NCBI RefSeq assembly: GCF_024172125.1 | Contig: NZ_JAMZEA010000014.1 | Coordinates: forward strand, 186,001-250,000 | Origin: Actinomadura rupiterrae | GTDB lineage: Bacteria > Actinomycetota > Actinomycetes > Streptosporangiales > Streptosporangiaceae | Length of the DNA: 64,000 nt | Reading direction: 5' to 3' | Shown: positions 51,164 through 60,677 of the stretch, piece after piece | How positions within the stretch are numbered: position 1 is the stretch's first letter | Layout: each line of letters starts with the position of its first letter | The notes under the pieces: model-generated | The model's database searches: none | Seen by the model: only the letters and a program-made list of their open reading frames with translations | What the model was told of the DNA's origin: nothing | Program-made: the position numbers and the translations under genes

Positions 51164-52039
51164 TCAGCGGTTGCGGCCGCGGCTGCCGTCCTCCAGTTCC
51201 GCGTCGATGCGGTCCAGGTCCAGCGGGGCGGCCTCGTCGTCCGACAGGCCCGCGTACGGGTCGGGGGCGTTCGCGCGGCGCCGGTCGTTGAGGTAGGCGA
51301 GGATCTCCGACACCTCGAACAGCACGACCGTCGGGAGGGCCAGCGCCAGCATCGTGAAGGGGTCCTGGCTGGGGGTGGCGACCGCCGCGAACACGAAGAT
51401 CCCGAAGATCATCATGCGCCGGAACCGGCGGATCGCGCTGTGCGGCAGCACCCCGGCCATGTTCAGGATCACCACGAACAGCGGCAGCTCGAACGCCAGC
51501 CCGAAGATCAGCAGCATCGCCTGCGCGTAGCCGAGGTAGGACTCCACCCCGACCAGCACCGTGGAGCTGCCCGGCGCGAGCCCGATCAGGATCTTCAGGC
51601 CCTTGTCCATCGTGACGTAGGCCAGGGCCGCGCCCGCCACGAACAGCGGCACCGCCGCGGCGATGAAGGTGTAGGTCCAGCGCTTCTCGCGCTTGTACAG
51701 CCCGGGCGCGACGAACGCCCACAGCTGGTACAGCCAGATCGGGGAGGAGATGACCGCGCCCGCCAGCAGCGCGACCTTCATGTGGATGAAGAACCCGTCG
51801 AAGATCCCGTGGACGACCAGGTCGCACTTGTTGTTGATGCAGTGCTTGGGGTCGATCCGGGTGAACGGCTCGGTGACGAACTTCCAGATCGGGTCGAAGA
51901 ACAGCCAGCCGACGCCGGTGCCGACCGCCAGGCCGAGCATCGCCTTGATCAGGCGGTTGCGCAGCTCACGCAGGTGCTCCATGAGCGGCATCCGGCCCTC
52001 GGGGTCGACGGGCCGACTCTTCATCTTCATGGTGGGCAT
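51164..52039 (-). CDS. tatC: Sec-independent translocase protein TatC
   Basis: The 291-aa product has the six-helix TatC layout. The cytoplasmic N-terminus carries MEHLRELRNRLIK, which is strongly conserved. FEVSEILAYLNDRRR closes the membrane region. A charged C-terminal tail follows. With TatA it exports folded twin-arginine substrates; the LGFP protein in this window has a Tat signal. Confidence 0.96.
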   Translation of the reverse strand: MPTMKMKSRPVDPEGRMPLMEHLRELRNRLIKAMLGLAVGTGVGWLFFDPIWKFVTEPFTRIDPKHCINNKCDLVVHGIFDGFFIHMKVALLAGAVISSPIWLYQLWAFVAPGLYKREKRWTYTFIAAAVPLFVAGAALAYVTMDKGLKILIGLAPGSSTVLVGVESYLGYAQAMLLIFGLAFELPLFVVILNMAGVLPHSAIRRFRRMMIFGIFVFAAVATPSQDPFTMLALALPTVVLFEVSEILAYLNDRRRANAPDPYAGLSDDEAAPLDLDRIDAELEDGSRGRNR

Positions 52040-52098
52040 TCAGGGGTCGGGGAGCGGCGCTCGGCCGGTCCGTGCGGAAAGCCGGGGGACCGGGACGG

Positions 52099-52449
52099 TC
52101 AGCCGTTGGCGCGGTACTGGCCGCGGTCGACGGGGACGCCCTCGATCGGCTCACCCGACGGCAGCGCACCGGGGCGGCGCTCGCCCGCGGCCGCCTCGCG
52201 CTCCAGCCGGGCCGCCTCCTCGCGCAGCCGCGCCGCACGGTCGCGGGCGTCCTCGCTCGGCGCCGCCGCGGGCGCCGGGGCGGCCTGCTGCGGCTTGTCG
52301 TCGTCGTCCTCGACCAGGCCCTTGGTCTCGGCCTTCAGGATCCGCGCGGACTTGCCGAGGGACCGCGCCAGCTGCGGCAGCTTCGCCGAACCGAAGATCA
52401 GCACGACGACGAACAGCAGGATCAGGATTTCGGGCGTGCCCAGATTCAT
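52099..52449 (-). CDS. tatA: Sec-independent translocase protein TatA
   Basis: The 116-aa product has a single N-terminal helix (TPEILILLFVVVLIFGSAKLP) followed by an amphipathic helix (LARSLGKSARILKAE) and an acidic, Ala-rich tail. It oligomerises to form the Tat pore. It is encoded 59 nt upstream of tatC in the transcription direction. Confidence 0.93.
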   Translation of the reverse strand: MNLGTPEILILLFVVVLIFGSAKLPQLARSLGKSARILKAETKGLVEDDDDKPQQAAPAPAAAPSEDARDRAARLREEAARLEREAAAGERRPGALPSGEPIEGVPVDRGQYRANG

Positions 52450-52474
52450 GACGGTCCTCTTCAGCAGGTGGTAC

Positions 52475-52696
52475 TCACGTCGATCGTACGCCCTCGCCGG
52501 GGCCGGCAGGGGCGCGCGCGTCCTGCAGATCCCTGACCTCGGCGCGCAGCGCGGAGTGTTTCGGCTGGAGTCTCCGGCGCGTCCGTTCCAGTTCACGCGC
52601 CAGACGGCGCACGCCCAGCCACACCCGGAAGGAGCACCAGGCCAGCACGGCCAGCCCGGCGAACCCCAGGACCACCGCCGCCGCAAGCCACGTCAT
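52475..52696 (-). CDS. small single-helix membrane protein
   Basis: The product is 73 aa from ATG 52696 (GTG 52705 in frame). One membrane helix at about 1-25 is followed by a basic coiled-coil-like tail (RLARELERTRRRLQPKHSALRAE). It lies between pafC and tatA on the same strand and is probably co-transcribed. The family is unrecognised. Confidence 0.6.
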   Translation of the reverse strand: MTWLAAAVVLGFAGLAVLAWCSFRVWLGVRRLARELERTRRRLQPKHSALRAEVRDLQDARAPAGPGEGVRST

Positions 52697-52718
52697 GCCC
52701 GCCACCGTAGCCGACGCC

Positions 52719-53732
52719 TCACGCGATGTCGTAACGGGCCAGCGCGCGCGCCGCGTCGTCGCGGACGGCCCCGGCCAGCGCCGCCGGCGCCACGACCCGC
52801 CCCTGGTCGCCCAGCCGCAGCGCCAGCGCCCGCACCCACCGGGTGTCGGGGGTGCGCAGCACCACCCGCAGCCGCCCCTCCCCCAGCTCGGTCACCGACT
52901 CGCACGGGTAGGAGTCGGCGACCCACCGCCCGCGCGGCGTCAGCTCCAGCGTGACGGCCTCGTCCTGCGGCGACGGCCGGAACAGGCCCGCGTCCACGTC
53001 GATCGGCTCCGCCTCGTCCGGAACGTCGGCGGGCACGTCCAGCACGGCCAGGTCGGTGATCCGGTCCAGCCGGAACAGCCGCACCGCCTCCGCGCGGCGG
53101 CACCAGCCCTCCAGGTAGGTGGTGCCCTCCACCACCAGGAGCCGCATCGGGTCCACGTCCCGCTCGGTGTTCTCGTCCCGCGTCGGCACGTAGTACGTCA
53201 GGTGGACGCGGCGCCGCCCGCCCACCGCCGCCCGCAGCCGCGCCAGGGTGTCGCCGCGGGTCTCCACGACCTCCACCGCGACCTTCCCCGCCGCCTGCGC
53301 CGCCGCGCCCGCCGCCGCCTCCAGCTTCGCGATCAGCCGCGACAGCGCGTCCCGGTCGTGCAGCTCCGGCAGGCCCGCCAGCATCCGCAGCGCCACCAGC
53401 AGCGCCGCCGCCTCGTCCGCCTTCAGCCGCAGCGGCCGCGCGATCGACTCGGCCTCCGTCACGGTGATCTCCCCGCCCTCGTAGGACAGGTCGATCGGGC
53501 AGTACGGGTCCGGCGCGCGCAGCTCCACGCACCACAGCATGTTCAGGTCGTCGATCAGCTGCTTCTCGGTCACCCCGAACGCCGCGGCCGCCTCGTCCAG
53601 CGCCACCGCGTCCCGGTTCACCACGTACGGCACCAGCGCCAGCAGCCGCGCCAGCCGACCCGTCGAGGTCGCCCCGGGCCGCCGCGCGTCCCGCGCCGCG
53701 TCCCGCGCCGGCTCGGCCGTCTCCATGCTCAT
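52719..53732 (-). CDS. pafC: PafC, WYL-domain transcriptional regulator
   Basis: The 337-aa product has a winged-helix N-terminus (VVNRDAVALDEAAAAFGVTE), a WYL domain (WCRRAEAVRLFRLDRITDL) and a WCX C-terminal region. PafB and PafC form a heterodimeric activator of the mycobacterial DNA-damage response. The start overlaps the pafB stop (ATGA). It lies in the conserved proteasome neighbourhood. Confidence 0.9.
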   Translation of the reverse strand: MSMETAEPARDAARDARRPGATSTGRLARLLALVPYVVNRDAVALDEAAAAFGVTEKQLIDDLNMLWCVELRAPDPYCPIDLSYEGGEITVTEAESIARPLRLKADEAAALLVALRMLAGLPELHDRDALSRLIAKLEAAAGAAAQAAGKVAVEVVETRGDTLARLRAAVGGRRRVHLTYYVPTRDENTERDVDPMRLLVVEGTTYLEGWCRRAEAVRLFRLDRITDLAVLDVPADVPDEAEPIDVDAGLFRPSPQDEAVTLELTPRGRWVADSYPCESVTELGEGRLRVVLRTPDTRWVRALALRLGDQGRVVAPAALAGAVRDDAARALARYDIA

Positions 53733-54748
53733 CGCCCCTCCCCCGCCCCGCCCGAGCCCGCACCGGCGGAACCCGCGCCGGCGGTCTCGTTGGACGCCAG
53801 CACCGACTTCAGATGCCCGATCACCGCGTCCCGCAGGTCCGGCGGGTCCAGCACCACCACGTCCGCGGCGAACCGCGCCAGGTACGGCGCGAACCGGTCC
53901 AGATCGCGGAACGTCAGCACGCCCTCGTCCCAGCCGTCCCCGACCGGCCGCACGTCCCGCGCCCACCGCCGCGGACCCTGCGCCGCACCCGACCGCAGCC
54001 GCACCGTCGCCGGACGCGGCTCGGCCGACGGGTCGTCCTGCCCGAACGCGATCGCCCGCACGTCCGCGCCGTCCGGCACCACCACGCTGCCCGCCGGACC
54101 GTCCGGACGGACCGGACCCGAGATCCGCGACAGCCGGAACACCCGCGGCTCGCCCCGGTCCCGGTCGTGCCCGACCACATACCAGCGGCCCCGGCGGCTC
54201 ACCACGCCCCACGGCTCCAGATGCCGCCGCGCGCCGTGCGTCCGCCCCACACCCTGGTACTCGAACGTCACCGGACGGCCGTCCCGCACCGCCTCCCACA
54301 GCGGCGCGAACGCCGGATCACCCGTGTCGACCCGCGGCTCCACCCCCACCGCCGTCGGCACATCGGTCTCCACCCCGGCCGCGCGCAGCTTCAGCAGCGC
54401 CCCCGAGGCCGCGTCGGCCATGCTCGCCCGCTGCCACACCCGCGCCGCCAGACCCAGCACCGCCGCCTCGTCCGGCGACAGGTGGATCTCCGGCAGCTCG
54501 TAGGCCTGCGGCGGGATCCGGTACCCGATCTCCTCACCGCCGCCCCCGGACGCGTCGCTGCCGACCTCCAGAGGAACGCCCAGCTCGCGCAGCTCCTCCT
54601 TGTCGCGCTCGAACATCCGCTTGAACGCCTCATCGCCGTCCGGATACCCCGGAACGGCCCGCCGGATCTGCTCGGCCGTCAGGTAGCGCCGCGTGGCCAG
54701 CAGGCAGACCACCAGGTTGAGCAGGCGCTCGGTCTTGCGCCGCGACAC
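53729..54748 (-). CDS. pafB: PafB, WYL-domain transcriptional regulator
   Basis: The product is 339 aa from GTG 54748 (VSRRKTERLLNLVVCLLATRR). The N-terminal helix-turn-helix and the WYL domain (RRGRWYVVGHDRDRGEPRVFRLSRI) are followed by a WCX region. It is paired with PafC. In mycobacteria this dimer senses single-stranded DNA and activates RecA-independent damage genes. The longer frame upstream is out of register with the homology. Confidence 0.92.
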   Translation of the reverse strand: MSRRKTERLLNLVVCLLATRRYLTAEQIRRAVPGYPDGDEAFKRMFERDKEELRELGVPLEVGSDASGGGGEEIGYRIPPQAYELPEIHLSPDEAAVLGLAARVWQRASMADAASGALLKLRAAGVETDVPTAVGVEPRVDTGDPAFAPLWEAVRDGRPVTFEYQGVGRTHGARRHLEPWGVVSRRGRWYVVGHDRDRGEPRVFRLSRISGPVRPDGPAGSVVVPDGADVRAIAFGQDDPSAEPRPATVRLRSGAAQGPRRWARDVRPVGDGWDEGVLTFRDLDRFAPYLARFAADVVVLDPPDLRDAVIGHLKSVLASNETAGAGSAGAGSGGAGEGR

Positions 54749-54899
54749 TTCGCCACCACCTCTTCCACGTCCGAAAACCCGCACCGCGCGGGGCGCGGAC
54801 CCGCCGTCCGCCACACGCCGGCCACGCCGCCCCGGCAACCTCCGCCGCCGGAGCGCGCCGCCTCGTCGCCGTCCCCAGGAGGACGCTACCGTCTCCGGT

Positions 54900-55982
54900 G
54901 TGATCCGATGGCGCGAAGGCACAGTACGAGGCATCCGGCGCGAATGGCCCGGAGCGGTCGAATTGGACGTCACGATCGGGGACGACGGCGACCGCCGCGC
55001 CCTCGCCTACCCCGCGCTCGTGGGCAGGCCCGAACCGGGCGACACCGTCCTGCTCAACACTACGGCCTTGGCGCTCGGTCTGGGGACCGGAGGCTACGCG
55101 ATGGTCGTCGCCGTCCCCGACCGCCTCCCGCCCGACCCCCCGCCCGGCCCCGGCCACCTCGTCAAGGCCCGCTACACCCCGCTCCAGGCCACCGTCCTCG
55201 GCGTGGACGAGCAGGACTCCCCGCACCACGCCCTGCTCGCCGACGCCGACTCCCTCACCGGCATGCCCGTGATCGTCGCCGACCTGCACTCCGCGCTGCC
55301 GCCGATCCTCGCCGGCCTGCTCGCCGACCGCCCCGACACCCGCGTCGTCTACGTCATGCCCGACGGCGGCGCCCTGCCCGCCTGGTTCTCCATGACCATC
55401 GCCCGGCTCCGCGACGCCGGCGCCCTCGCCGCCACCATCACCGTCGGCCAGGCCTTCGGCGGCGACCTGGAGGCCGTCACCGTCCACACCGGCCTGCTCG
55501 CCGCCCGCCTCGTCCTCGACGCCGACGCCGTCGTCCTCGCCCAGGGCCCCGGCAACCTCGGCACCGGCACCCGCTGGGGCTACTCCGGCGTCACCGCCGG
55601 CGAGGCCGTCAACGCCGCCGCCGTCCTGTCCGGACGCCCCGTCGCGTCCCTGCGCGTCAGCGAAGGCGACGCCCGCGAACGCCACCAGGGCGTCTCCCAC
55701 CACAGCCTCACCGCCTACGGCCGCGTCGCCCTCGCCCGCGCCGACGTCCCCGTCCCCGAGCTCGGCGGCCCCTTCGGCGAGCGCGTCGCCGCCCAGGCCG
55801 CCGCCCTCGGCGACCGGCACACCCTCACCCCCGTCGGCGTCACCGGCCTCCACGACGTCCTCGCCGCCGCCGAGCAGGACTGGGGCGTCCGCATGTCCAC
55901 CATGGGCCGCGGCCTGGACGAGGACCTCGCCTACTTCCTCACCGCCGCCGCCGCCGGCCGCCACACCGCAAGCCTCCTGTAG
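54900..55982 (+). CDS. DUF3866-family protein
   Basis: The product is 360 aa from GTG 54900 (GGAGGAC upstream). The sequence is soluble, Ala/Gly-rich and ends AAAAGRHTASLL. DUF3866 proteins are widely conserved beside actinobacterial proteasome genes, and no activity is established. Conserved-looking GYSGVTAGEAVNAA and RVSEGDARERHQGVSHHSLTA mark the C-terminal half. It is the only plus-strand gene in the region, between pafB and the FKBP gene. Confidence 0.8.
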   Translation: MIRWREGTVRGIRREWPGAVELDVTIGDDGDRRALAYPALVGRPEPGDTVLLNTTALALGLGTGGYAMVVAVPDRLPPDPPPGPGHLVKARYTPLQATVLGVDEQDSPHHALLADADSLTGMPVIVADLHSALPPILAGLLADRPDTRVVYVMPDGGALPAWFSMTIARLRDAGALAATITVGQAFGGDLEAVTVHTGLLAARLVLDADAVVLAQGPGNLGTGTRWGYSGVTAGEAVNAAAVLSGRPVASLRVSEGDARERHQGVSHHSLTAYGRVALARADVPVPELGGPFGERVAAQAAALGDRHTLTPVGVTGLHDVLAAAEQDWGVRMSTMGRGLDEDLAYFLTAAAAGRHTASLL

Positions 55983-56018
55983 GCGCGCGCCGTCCCGGTC
56001 CGGGGCGGGGGTCGGGGG

Positions 56019-56951
56019 TCAGAACGCGCCGAGGATGTCCACGACGAACACCAGGCTGTCGTCGGCGCGGATCCCCGCCTGCGGCAGCCCGCCCAGCGGC
56101 TTGTACGCCAGCTCCGGCGGCACCACCAGCAGCAGCCGGCTGCCGACCTTCTGCCCGACGAGGGCCTGGTCCCAGCCCTTGATCACCTGACCGGTGCCGA
56201 TCGTCGCGGCGTGCGGGTGCCTCGCGGTCCAGGACGAGTCGAACTCCTGCCCGTTCCGCCAGAACACGCCCTTGTACTGCAGCGCCAGCAGCTGCCCCTT
56301 GCGGACCTCCGGGCCCGACCCCTGCACCAGCGACCGCACCTGCAGGGTCTTCGGCGCCGGGCCCTTCGGCACCGTGATCGACGGCGCCTGCCCCGCGCCG
56401 CCCGCGCTCACCTGCGGCAGCGCCGGATCGGTCACCGGCTGCGCCTTCCCCTGCGCCACCGCCGACGGCCCGAACACGCCCCGCACGTCCAGCACGTAGA
56501 CCAGGGTGTCGTCCGGGCCGATCTGCCGGCCCGCGTCCCCCGCGTCCCCGTAGCCCTGCTTCGGCGGGATCTTCGCCACCACCCGCGACCCCGGCCGCGC
56601 CCCCTCGAACGCCTTCGCCAGCCCCGGCACCACGTCCCACGTCGGGAACGCCTCCGGCTGGCCCGTCATGTAGCTCGACGCCAGCAGCTTGCTGCCGTCC
56701 TTGCTCCACCGGTAGCCCACGTAGTCCGCGACCACCAGATCGCCCTTGCGCGCCCCCTGCCCCTTGCCCTTGGCCAGGGTCTCGGTCGCGAACCCGTCCT
56801 TCGGCGACCCCTTCGGGATCTTCACCTCGGGACGCTGCCCCGCCGCCCCCTTCACCGACACCTGCACGCCGGAACCGCCGCACCCGGCGGCGAACAGCAG
56901 CGGAACGGCCAGCACGAACGCCGCGGACACGGCGGAGAAACGACGGCGCAT
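56019..56951 (-). CDS. lipoprotein with two FKBP-type prolyl-isomerase domains
   Basis: The 310-aa product has lipobox FAAGC (Cys24). The first FKBP domain is at about 50-160 (FATETLAKGKGQGARKGDLVV to YVLDVRGVFG) and the second at about 200-310 (SLVQGSGPEVRKGQLLALQYKG, VIKGWDQALVGQKVGSRLLLVVPPE). Prolyl isomerases help fold exported proteins. It stands between DUF3866 and pafA, a usual position in actinomycete proteasome loci. Confidence 0.92.
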   Translation of the reverse strand: MRRRFSAVSAAFVLAVPLLFAAGCGGSGVQVSVKGAAGQRPEVKIPKGSPKDGFATETLAKGKGQGARKGDLVVADYVGYRWSKDGSKLLASSYMTGQPEAFPTWDVVPGLAKAFEGARPGSRVVAKIPPKQGYGDAGDAGRQIGPDDTLVYVLDVRGVFGPSAVAQGKAQPVTDPALPQVSAGGAGQAPSITVPKGPAPKTLQVRSLVQGSGPEVRKGQLLALQYKGVFWRNGQEFDSSWTARHPHAATIGTGQVIKGWDQALVGQKVGSRLLLVVPPELAYKPLGGLPQAGIRADDSLVFVVDILGAF

Positions 56952-57185
56952 ACAGGGGGTCCTTCACGGGGACGACACGGCATCCTGACTGGCCGCTCAC
57001 CCTACCGGCCGGTCACCCCGCTTCAAGAGCCGCCGCACCGCCCCGATCTCCCCAAATACCCGCAAAGCCGCCCCAACGCGGCACAGAAGCCGCCTTCCAG
57101 GACGACACGAAACAGCCCGCGAACCCGCCCTCAAAGCGGACCCACGGGCCGTCCCACGCCCGGCACCAAGCCGGACCCGCCGCGA

Positions 57186-58544
57186 TCACATGCCGGCGAT
57201 GAGCTTGTCCACGCGCTCGTCCACCGAACGGAACGGGTCCTTGCACAGCACCGTCCGCTGCGCCTGGTCGTTCAGCTTCAGATGCACCCAGTCGACCGTG
57301 AAATCACGCCGCTTCTCCTGCGCCCGCCGGATGAACTCCCCCCGAAGCCGCGCCCGCGTCGTCTGCGGCGGCACCGACTTCGCCTCGAAGATCTCCACAT
57401 CCCGCGCCACCCGCGCCACCGACCCGCGCTTCTCCAGCAGGTAGTACAGCCCGCGCTCCCGGTGCACATCGTGGTACGCCAGATCCAGCTGCGCCACCCG
57501 CGGCGAGCTCAGCGGCAGATCGTACTTGCGCCGGTACCGCTCGATCAGCTTGTACTTCGTCACCCAGTCGATCTCCCGGCCGACCAGGTCCAGATCACCG
57601 GTCTCCACCGCCCGGAGCGTCCGCTCCCACAGATCCAGCACCCGCTTGGCGACCGGATCGCCGCCCCGCCGGTCCACGAAGTCCTTCGCCTTCCCGAAGT
57701 ACTCCTTCTGGATCTCCAGCGAACTCGCCTCCCGGCCGTTCGCCAGCCGCACCTTCCGCCGGCCCGTCATGTCATGGCTGACCTCACGGATCGCCCGGAT
57801 CGGGTTCTCCAGCGTCAGATCCCGCATCACCACGCCGGCCTCGACCATCCGCAGCACCAGGTCCGTCGCGCCGACCTTCAGCAGCATCGTCGACTCGGAC
57901 ATGTTCGAGTCACCGACGATCACATGCAGCCGGCGGAACCGCTCCGCGTCCGCATGCGGCTCGTCCCGCGTGTTGATGATCGGACGCGACCGCGTCGTCG
58001 CCGACGACACGCCCTCCCAAATGTGCTCGGCCCGCTGCGACACGCAGTACACCGCACCGCGCGGCGTCTGCAGCACCTTGCCCGCGCCGCAGATGATCTG
58101 CCGCGTCACCAGGTACGGGATCAGCACGTCCGCCAGCCGCCCGAACTCCCCGTGCCGCCCCACCAGGTAGTTCTCGTGGCAGCCGTAGGAGTTCCCCGCC
58201 GAGTCGGTGTTGTTCTTGAACAGGTAGATGTCGCCGGCGATCCCCTCCTCCCGCAGCCGCCGCTCGGCGTCCACGAGAAGCTCCTCAAGGATCCGCTCAC
58301 CGGCCTTGTCATGCGTCACCAGGTCGACGACGCTGTCGCACTCCGGCGTGGCGTACTCGGGGTGACTGCCCACGTCCAGGTAGAGCCGCGCGCCGTTGCG
58401 GAGGAACACGTTGCTGGAGCGACCCCACGACACGACCCTGCGGAACAGGTAGCGGGCCACCTCATCGGGTGACAACCGCCGCTGACCGCGGAAGGTGCAG
58501 GTGACGCCGTACTCGTTCTCAAGCCCGAAGATGCGCCTGTCCAC
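57186..58544 (-). CDS. pafA: PafA, Pup-protein ligase
   Basis: The 452-aa carboxylate-amine ligase related to glutamine synthetase begins MDRRIFGLENEYGVTC. The catalytic Asp57 is in LDVGSHPEYATPE. ATP/Mg-binding features include YKNN-like FKNNTDSAGNSYGCHENY and RPIINTRDEPHAD. It joins the C-terminal Glu of Pup to lysines on target proteins. It is encoded downstream of prcA. Confidence 0.97.
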   Translation of the reverse strand: MDRRIFGLENEYGVTCTFRGQRRLSPDEVARYLFRRVVSWGRSSNVFLRNGARLYLDVGSHPEYATPECDSVVDLVTHDKAGERILEELLVDAERRLREEGIAGDIYLFKNNTDSAGNSYGCHENYLVGRHGEFGRLADVLIPYLVTRQIICGAGKVLQTPRGAVYCVSQRAEHIWEGVSSATTRSRPIINTRDEPHADAERFRRLHVIVGDSNMSESTMLLKVGATDLVLRMVEAGVVMRDLTLENPIRAIREVSHDMTGRRKVRLANGREASSLEIQKEYFGKAKDFVDRRGGDPVAKRVLDLWERTLRAVETGDLDLVGREIDWVTKYKLIERYRRKYDLPLSSPRVAQLDLAYHDVHRERGLYYLLEKRGSVARVARDVEIFEAKSVPPQTTRARLRGEFIRRAQEKRRDFTVDWVHLKLNDQAQRTVLCKDPFRSVDERVDKLIAGM

Positions 58545-58771
58545 ACCAGGAGCCTATGCGTCCGGACGCCGACTTGGCAGCCTCCTCCGCCTCCAGTTTC
58601 ACCGGACGGGACGCGGCGCCTCCGGCCGCCGGTAGAGCCGGAGGCCGCAGCGGGGGCGGCACCACGGCGCGCACCTTTACATTGTAGATCATTAGACGCG
58701 GGACGGCGAGGCCCGCCGAAACGGACCCCGCCGCACACCCACCACGCCCCGGGCCAGGGCAGATCAACCGA

Positions 58772-59551
58772 TCAGGACTCCGAACCGCCGTCCCCGGCAC
58801 CCGACGCCTCAGCCGAGTCAGCCGCACCCGACGCATCGGCCGAGTCGGACGCACCCGCCGCCGGCTCCTCCGACAGCAACCCCGACACCCGCGCCTCCGG
58901 CAACCGCCGGAACAAACGCTGCGCCCGGTTCCGGTCCAGCACCGCCACCTCCAGCGAACGCGCCTCCAGACGCCGCTCGCTGTCCTGCGCCTCCAGACTC
59001 CGCACCGCCACCCGCAAGGCCTCCGCCAGCGGCAGACCCTCCCGGTACCGGTCCTTCAACGCCTGCGACACCGCCTCCGCCTGACCACCCATCGCCAGGA
59101 ACCCGTGCTCGTCCGCCACCGAACCATCGAACGTCAACCGGTAGATCTGGTCCTGCTCCGCATCCTCACCGACCTCCGCCACCACGAGCTCCACCTCGTA
59201 CGGCTTGTTGGTCTCCGTGAAGATCGTCCCCAGCGACTGCGCGTACACGTTCGCCAAACCCCGCGCCGTCACATCCCGGCGGTCGTACTGGTACCCGTTC
59301 ACATCCGCGTACCGCACACCCCCCAGACGCAGGTTCTCGAACTCGTTGTACTTCCCCACCGCCGCGAACGCGATCCGGTCGTAGATCTCACTGATCTTGT
59401 GCAGCGCCCGCGACGGATTGTCCGCCACGAACAAGATCCCGTCCTCGTACTGAAGGACCACCACACTGCGACCCCGCGCGATGCCCTTACGCGCGTAGTC
59501 CGCCTTGTCCTTCATCTGCTGTTCGGGCGACACGTAGAACGGCATGGACAC
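58772..59551 (-). CDS. prcA: proteasome alpha subunit
   Basis: The 259-aa product begins MSMPFYVSPEQQMKDKADYARKGIARGRS, the normal start of actinobacterial PrcA; ATG 59545 is also possible. The alpha-subunit core is well kept (YDRRDVTARGLANVYAQSLGTIFTE). The C-terminus carries a long Ser/Ala/Asp/Glu-rich tail (PAAGASDSADASGAAD...), not typical for the family. It forms the outer ring that meets the Mpa/ARC ATPase. It starts 15 nt after prcB. Confidence 0.97.
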   Translation of the reverse strand: MSMPFYVSPEQQMKDKADYARKGIARGRSVVVLQYEDGILFVADNPSRALHKISEIYDRIAFAAVGKYNEFENLRLGGVRYADVNGYQYDRRDVTARGLANVYAQSLGTIFTETNKPYEVELVVAEVGEDAEQDQIYRLTFDGSVADEHGFLAMGGQAEAVSQALKDRYREGLPLAEALRVAVRSLEAQDSERRLEARSLEVAVLDRNRAQRLFRRLPEARVSGLLSEEPAAGASDSADASGAADSAEASGAGDGGSES

Positions 59552-59566
59552 CGGCCTGCATCCCTT

Positions 59567-60415
59567 CTATCGCAGCGGGGCGGTCGGACCGCCCGGCGCC
59601 TCGTAACGCTCCTCGACGACGCTGCGCGCCATCGCGCCCACCTCGTCCTCGCCCAGCCTCCGGTACCCGTCCGCCGTCACCGACGCCACCACCGGGAAGA
59701 TCCCCCGCGGCAGATCCGGACCACCCGTCGCCGAATCATCGTCCGCCGCGTCGTACAGCGCCTGCACGCACACCAGCGCCGCGTCCGCCGCCGACAGATC
59801 CGGACGCCACAGCTTCTTCAACGACCCCCGCGCGAACGGCGAACCCGAACCGATCGTGTAGAAGTCCCGCTCCTCGTACCGCCCGCCCGCCGGGTCATAC
59901 GAGAAGATCCGCCCCCGGTCCTCCATCTCGTCATAACCCGCGAACAACGGCACCACCGCGAGACCCTGCATCGCCATGCCCAGGTTCCCGCGCACCATCG
60001 ACGCCAGCCGGTTCGCCTTACCCTCGATCGAGAGCGTCCGCCCCTCACGCTTCTCGTAATGCTCCAGCTCCACCTGGAACAACCGGGTCAGCTCCAAGCC
60101 GATCCCCGCCGTCCCCGCGATCGCGATCGCCGAGAACTCGTCCGCCGGGAACACCTTCTCGATGTCCCGCTGCGCGATCACATGCCCCGCCGTCGCCCGC
60201 CGGTCCCCCGCCATCACCACACCACCGGGGAACGTCACCGCCACGATCGTCGTCCCGTGCGGGATCTCCCCCGCCCCCGCACCCGACTCGGGCAGCACCC
60301 GCCGCCCCGGCAGCGCGTCCGGCGAGTACCCGCCCAGGAACTCGGTGAACGACGAGGTGTCCGGACTCCCGAACAACCCGGGCAGACGCCCGCCATACGC
60401 ATTCTGCGACGCCAC
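59567..60415 (-). CDS. prcB: proteasome beta subunit
   Basis: The product is 282 aa from GTG 60415 (GGAAGGA upstream). The propeptide of ~54 residues ends at HG/TTIVAV, so the mature N-terminal nucleophile is Thr55. The fold (VVMAGDRRATAGHVIAQRD) is conserved. It forms the inner catalytic rings. It is co-transcribed with prcA. Confidence 0.97.
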   Translation of the reverse strand: MASQNAYGGRLPGLFGSPDTSSFTEFLGGYSPDALPGRRVLPESGAGAGEIPHGTTIVAVTFPGGVVMAGDRRATAGHVIAQRDIEKVFPADEFSAIAIAGTAGIGLELTRLFQVELEHYEKREGRTLSIEGKANRLASMVRGNLGMAMQGLAVVPLFAGYDEMEDRGRIFSYDPAGGRYEERDFYTIGSGSPFARGSLKKLWRPDLSAADAALVCVQALYDAADDDSATGGPDLPRGIFPVVASVTADGYRRLGEDEVGAMARSVVEERYEAPGGPTAPLR

Positions 60416-60677
60416 GCGACTCCTTCCCTCCAGCACGGCACCGGCTCCAGCCCCGCGAAACGACCTCACCGGCGCGGACACTAAGACCCTACTGTTCACC
60501 CCACGCCCACCGCATACCGCGCACGCCGCCACCCGCTCCGCCCACGGCGAACCCGCCCGACACGCCGCACCCGACCGCGCCGCCACCAGGCCGACCGCAA
60601 CGGCCGCATTCAGAACACTCGGCCCCAGCCGACCATGAGGCCGACTGAAGCCGAGAAGCCTCCCGAGCTCTACGAAC

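Noticed and set aside
47674..51291. Very long plus-strand open frame (1205 codons) opposite helY
   Set aside because: It mirrors the helicase and tatC genes in the opposite strand. Its translation is Gly/Ala/Arg/Val-rich without domains, as expected from GC-rich codon bias.
57013..57246. 77-codon minus-strand open frame between the FKBP and pafA genes
   Set aside because: It partly overlaps the pafA end and has no recognisable domain or ribosome-binding site.
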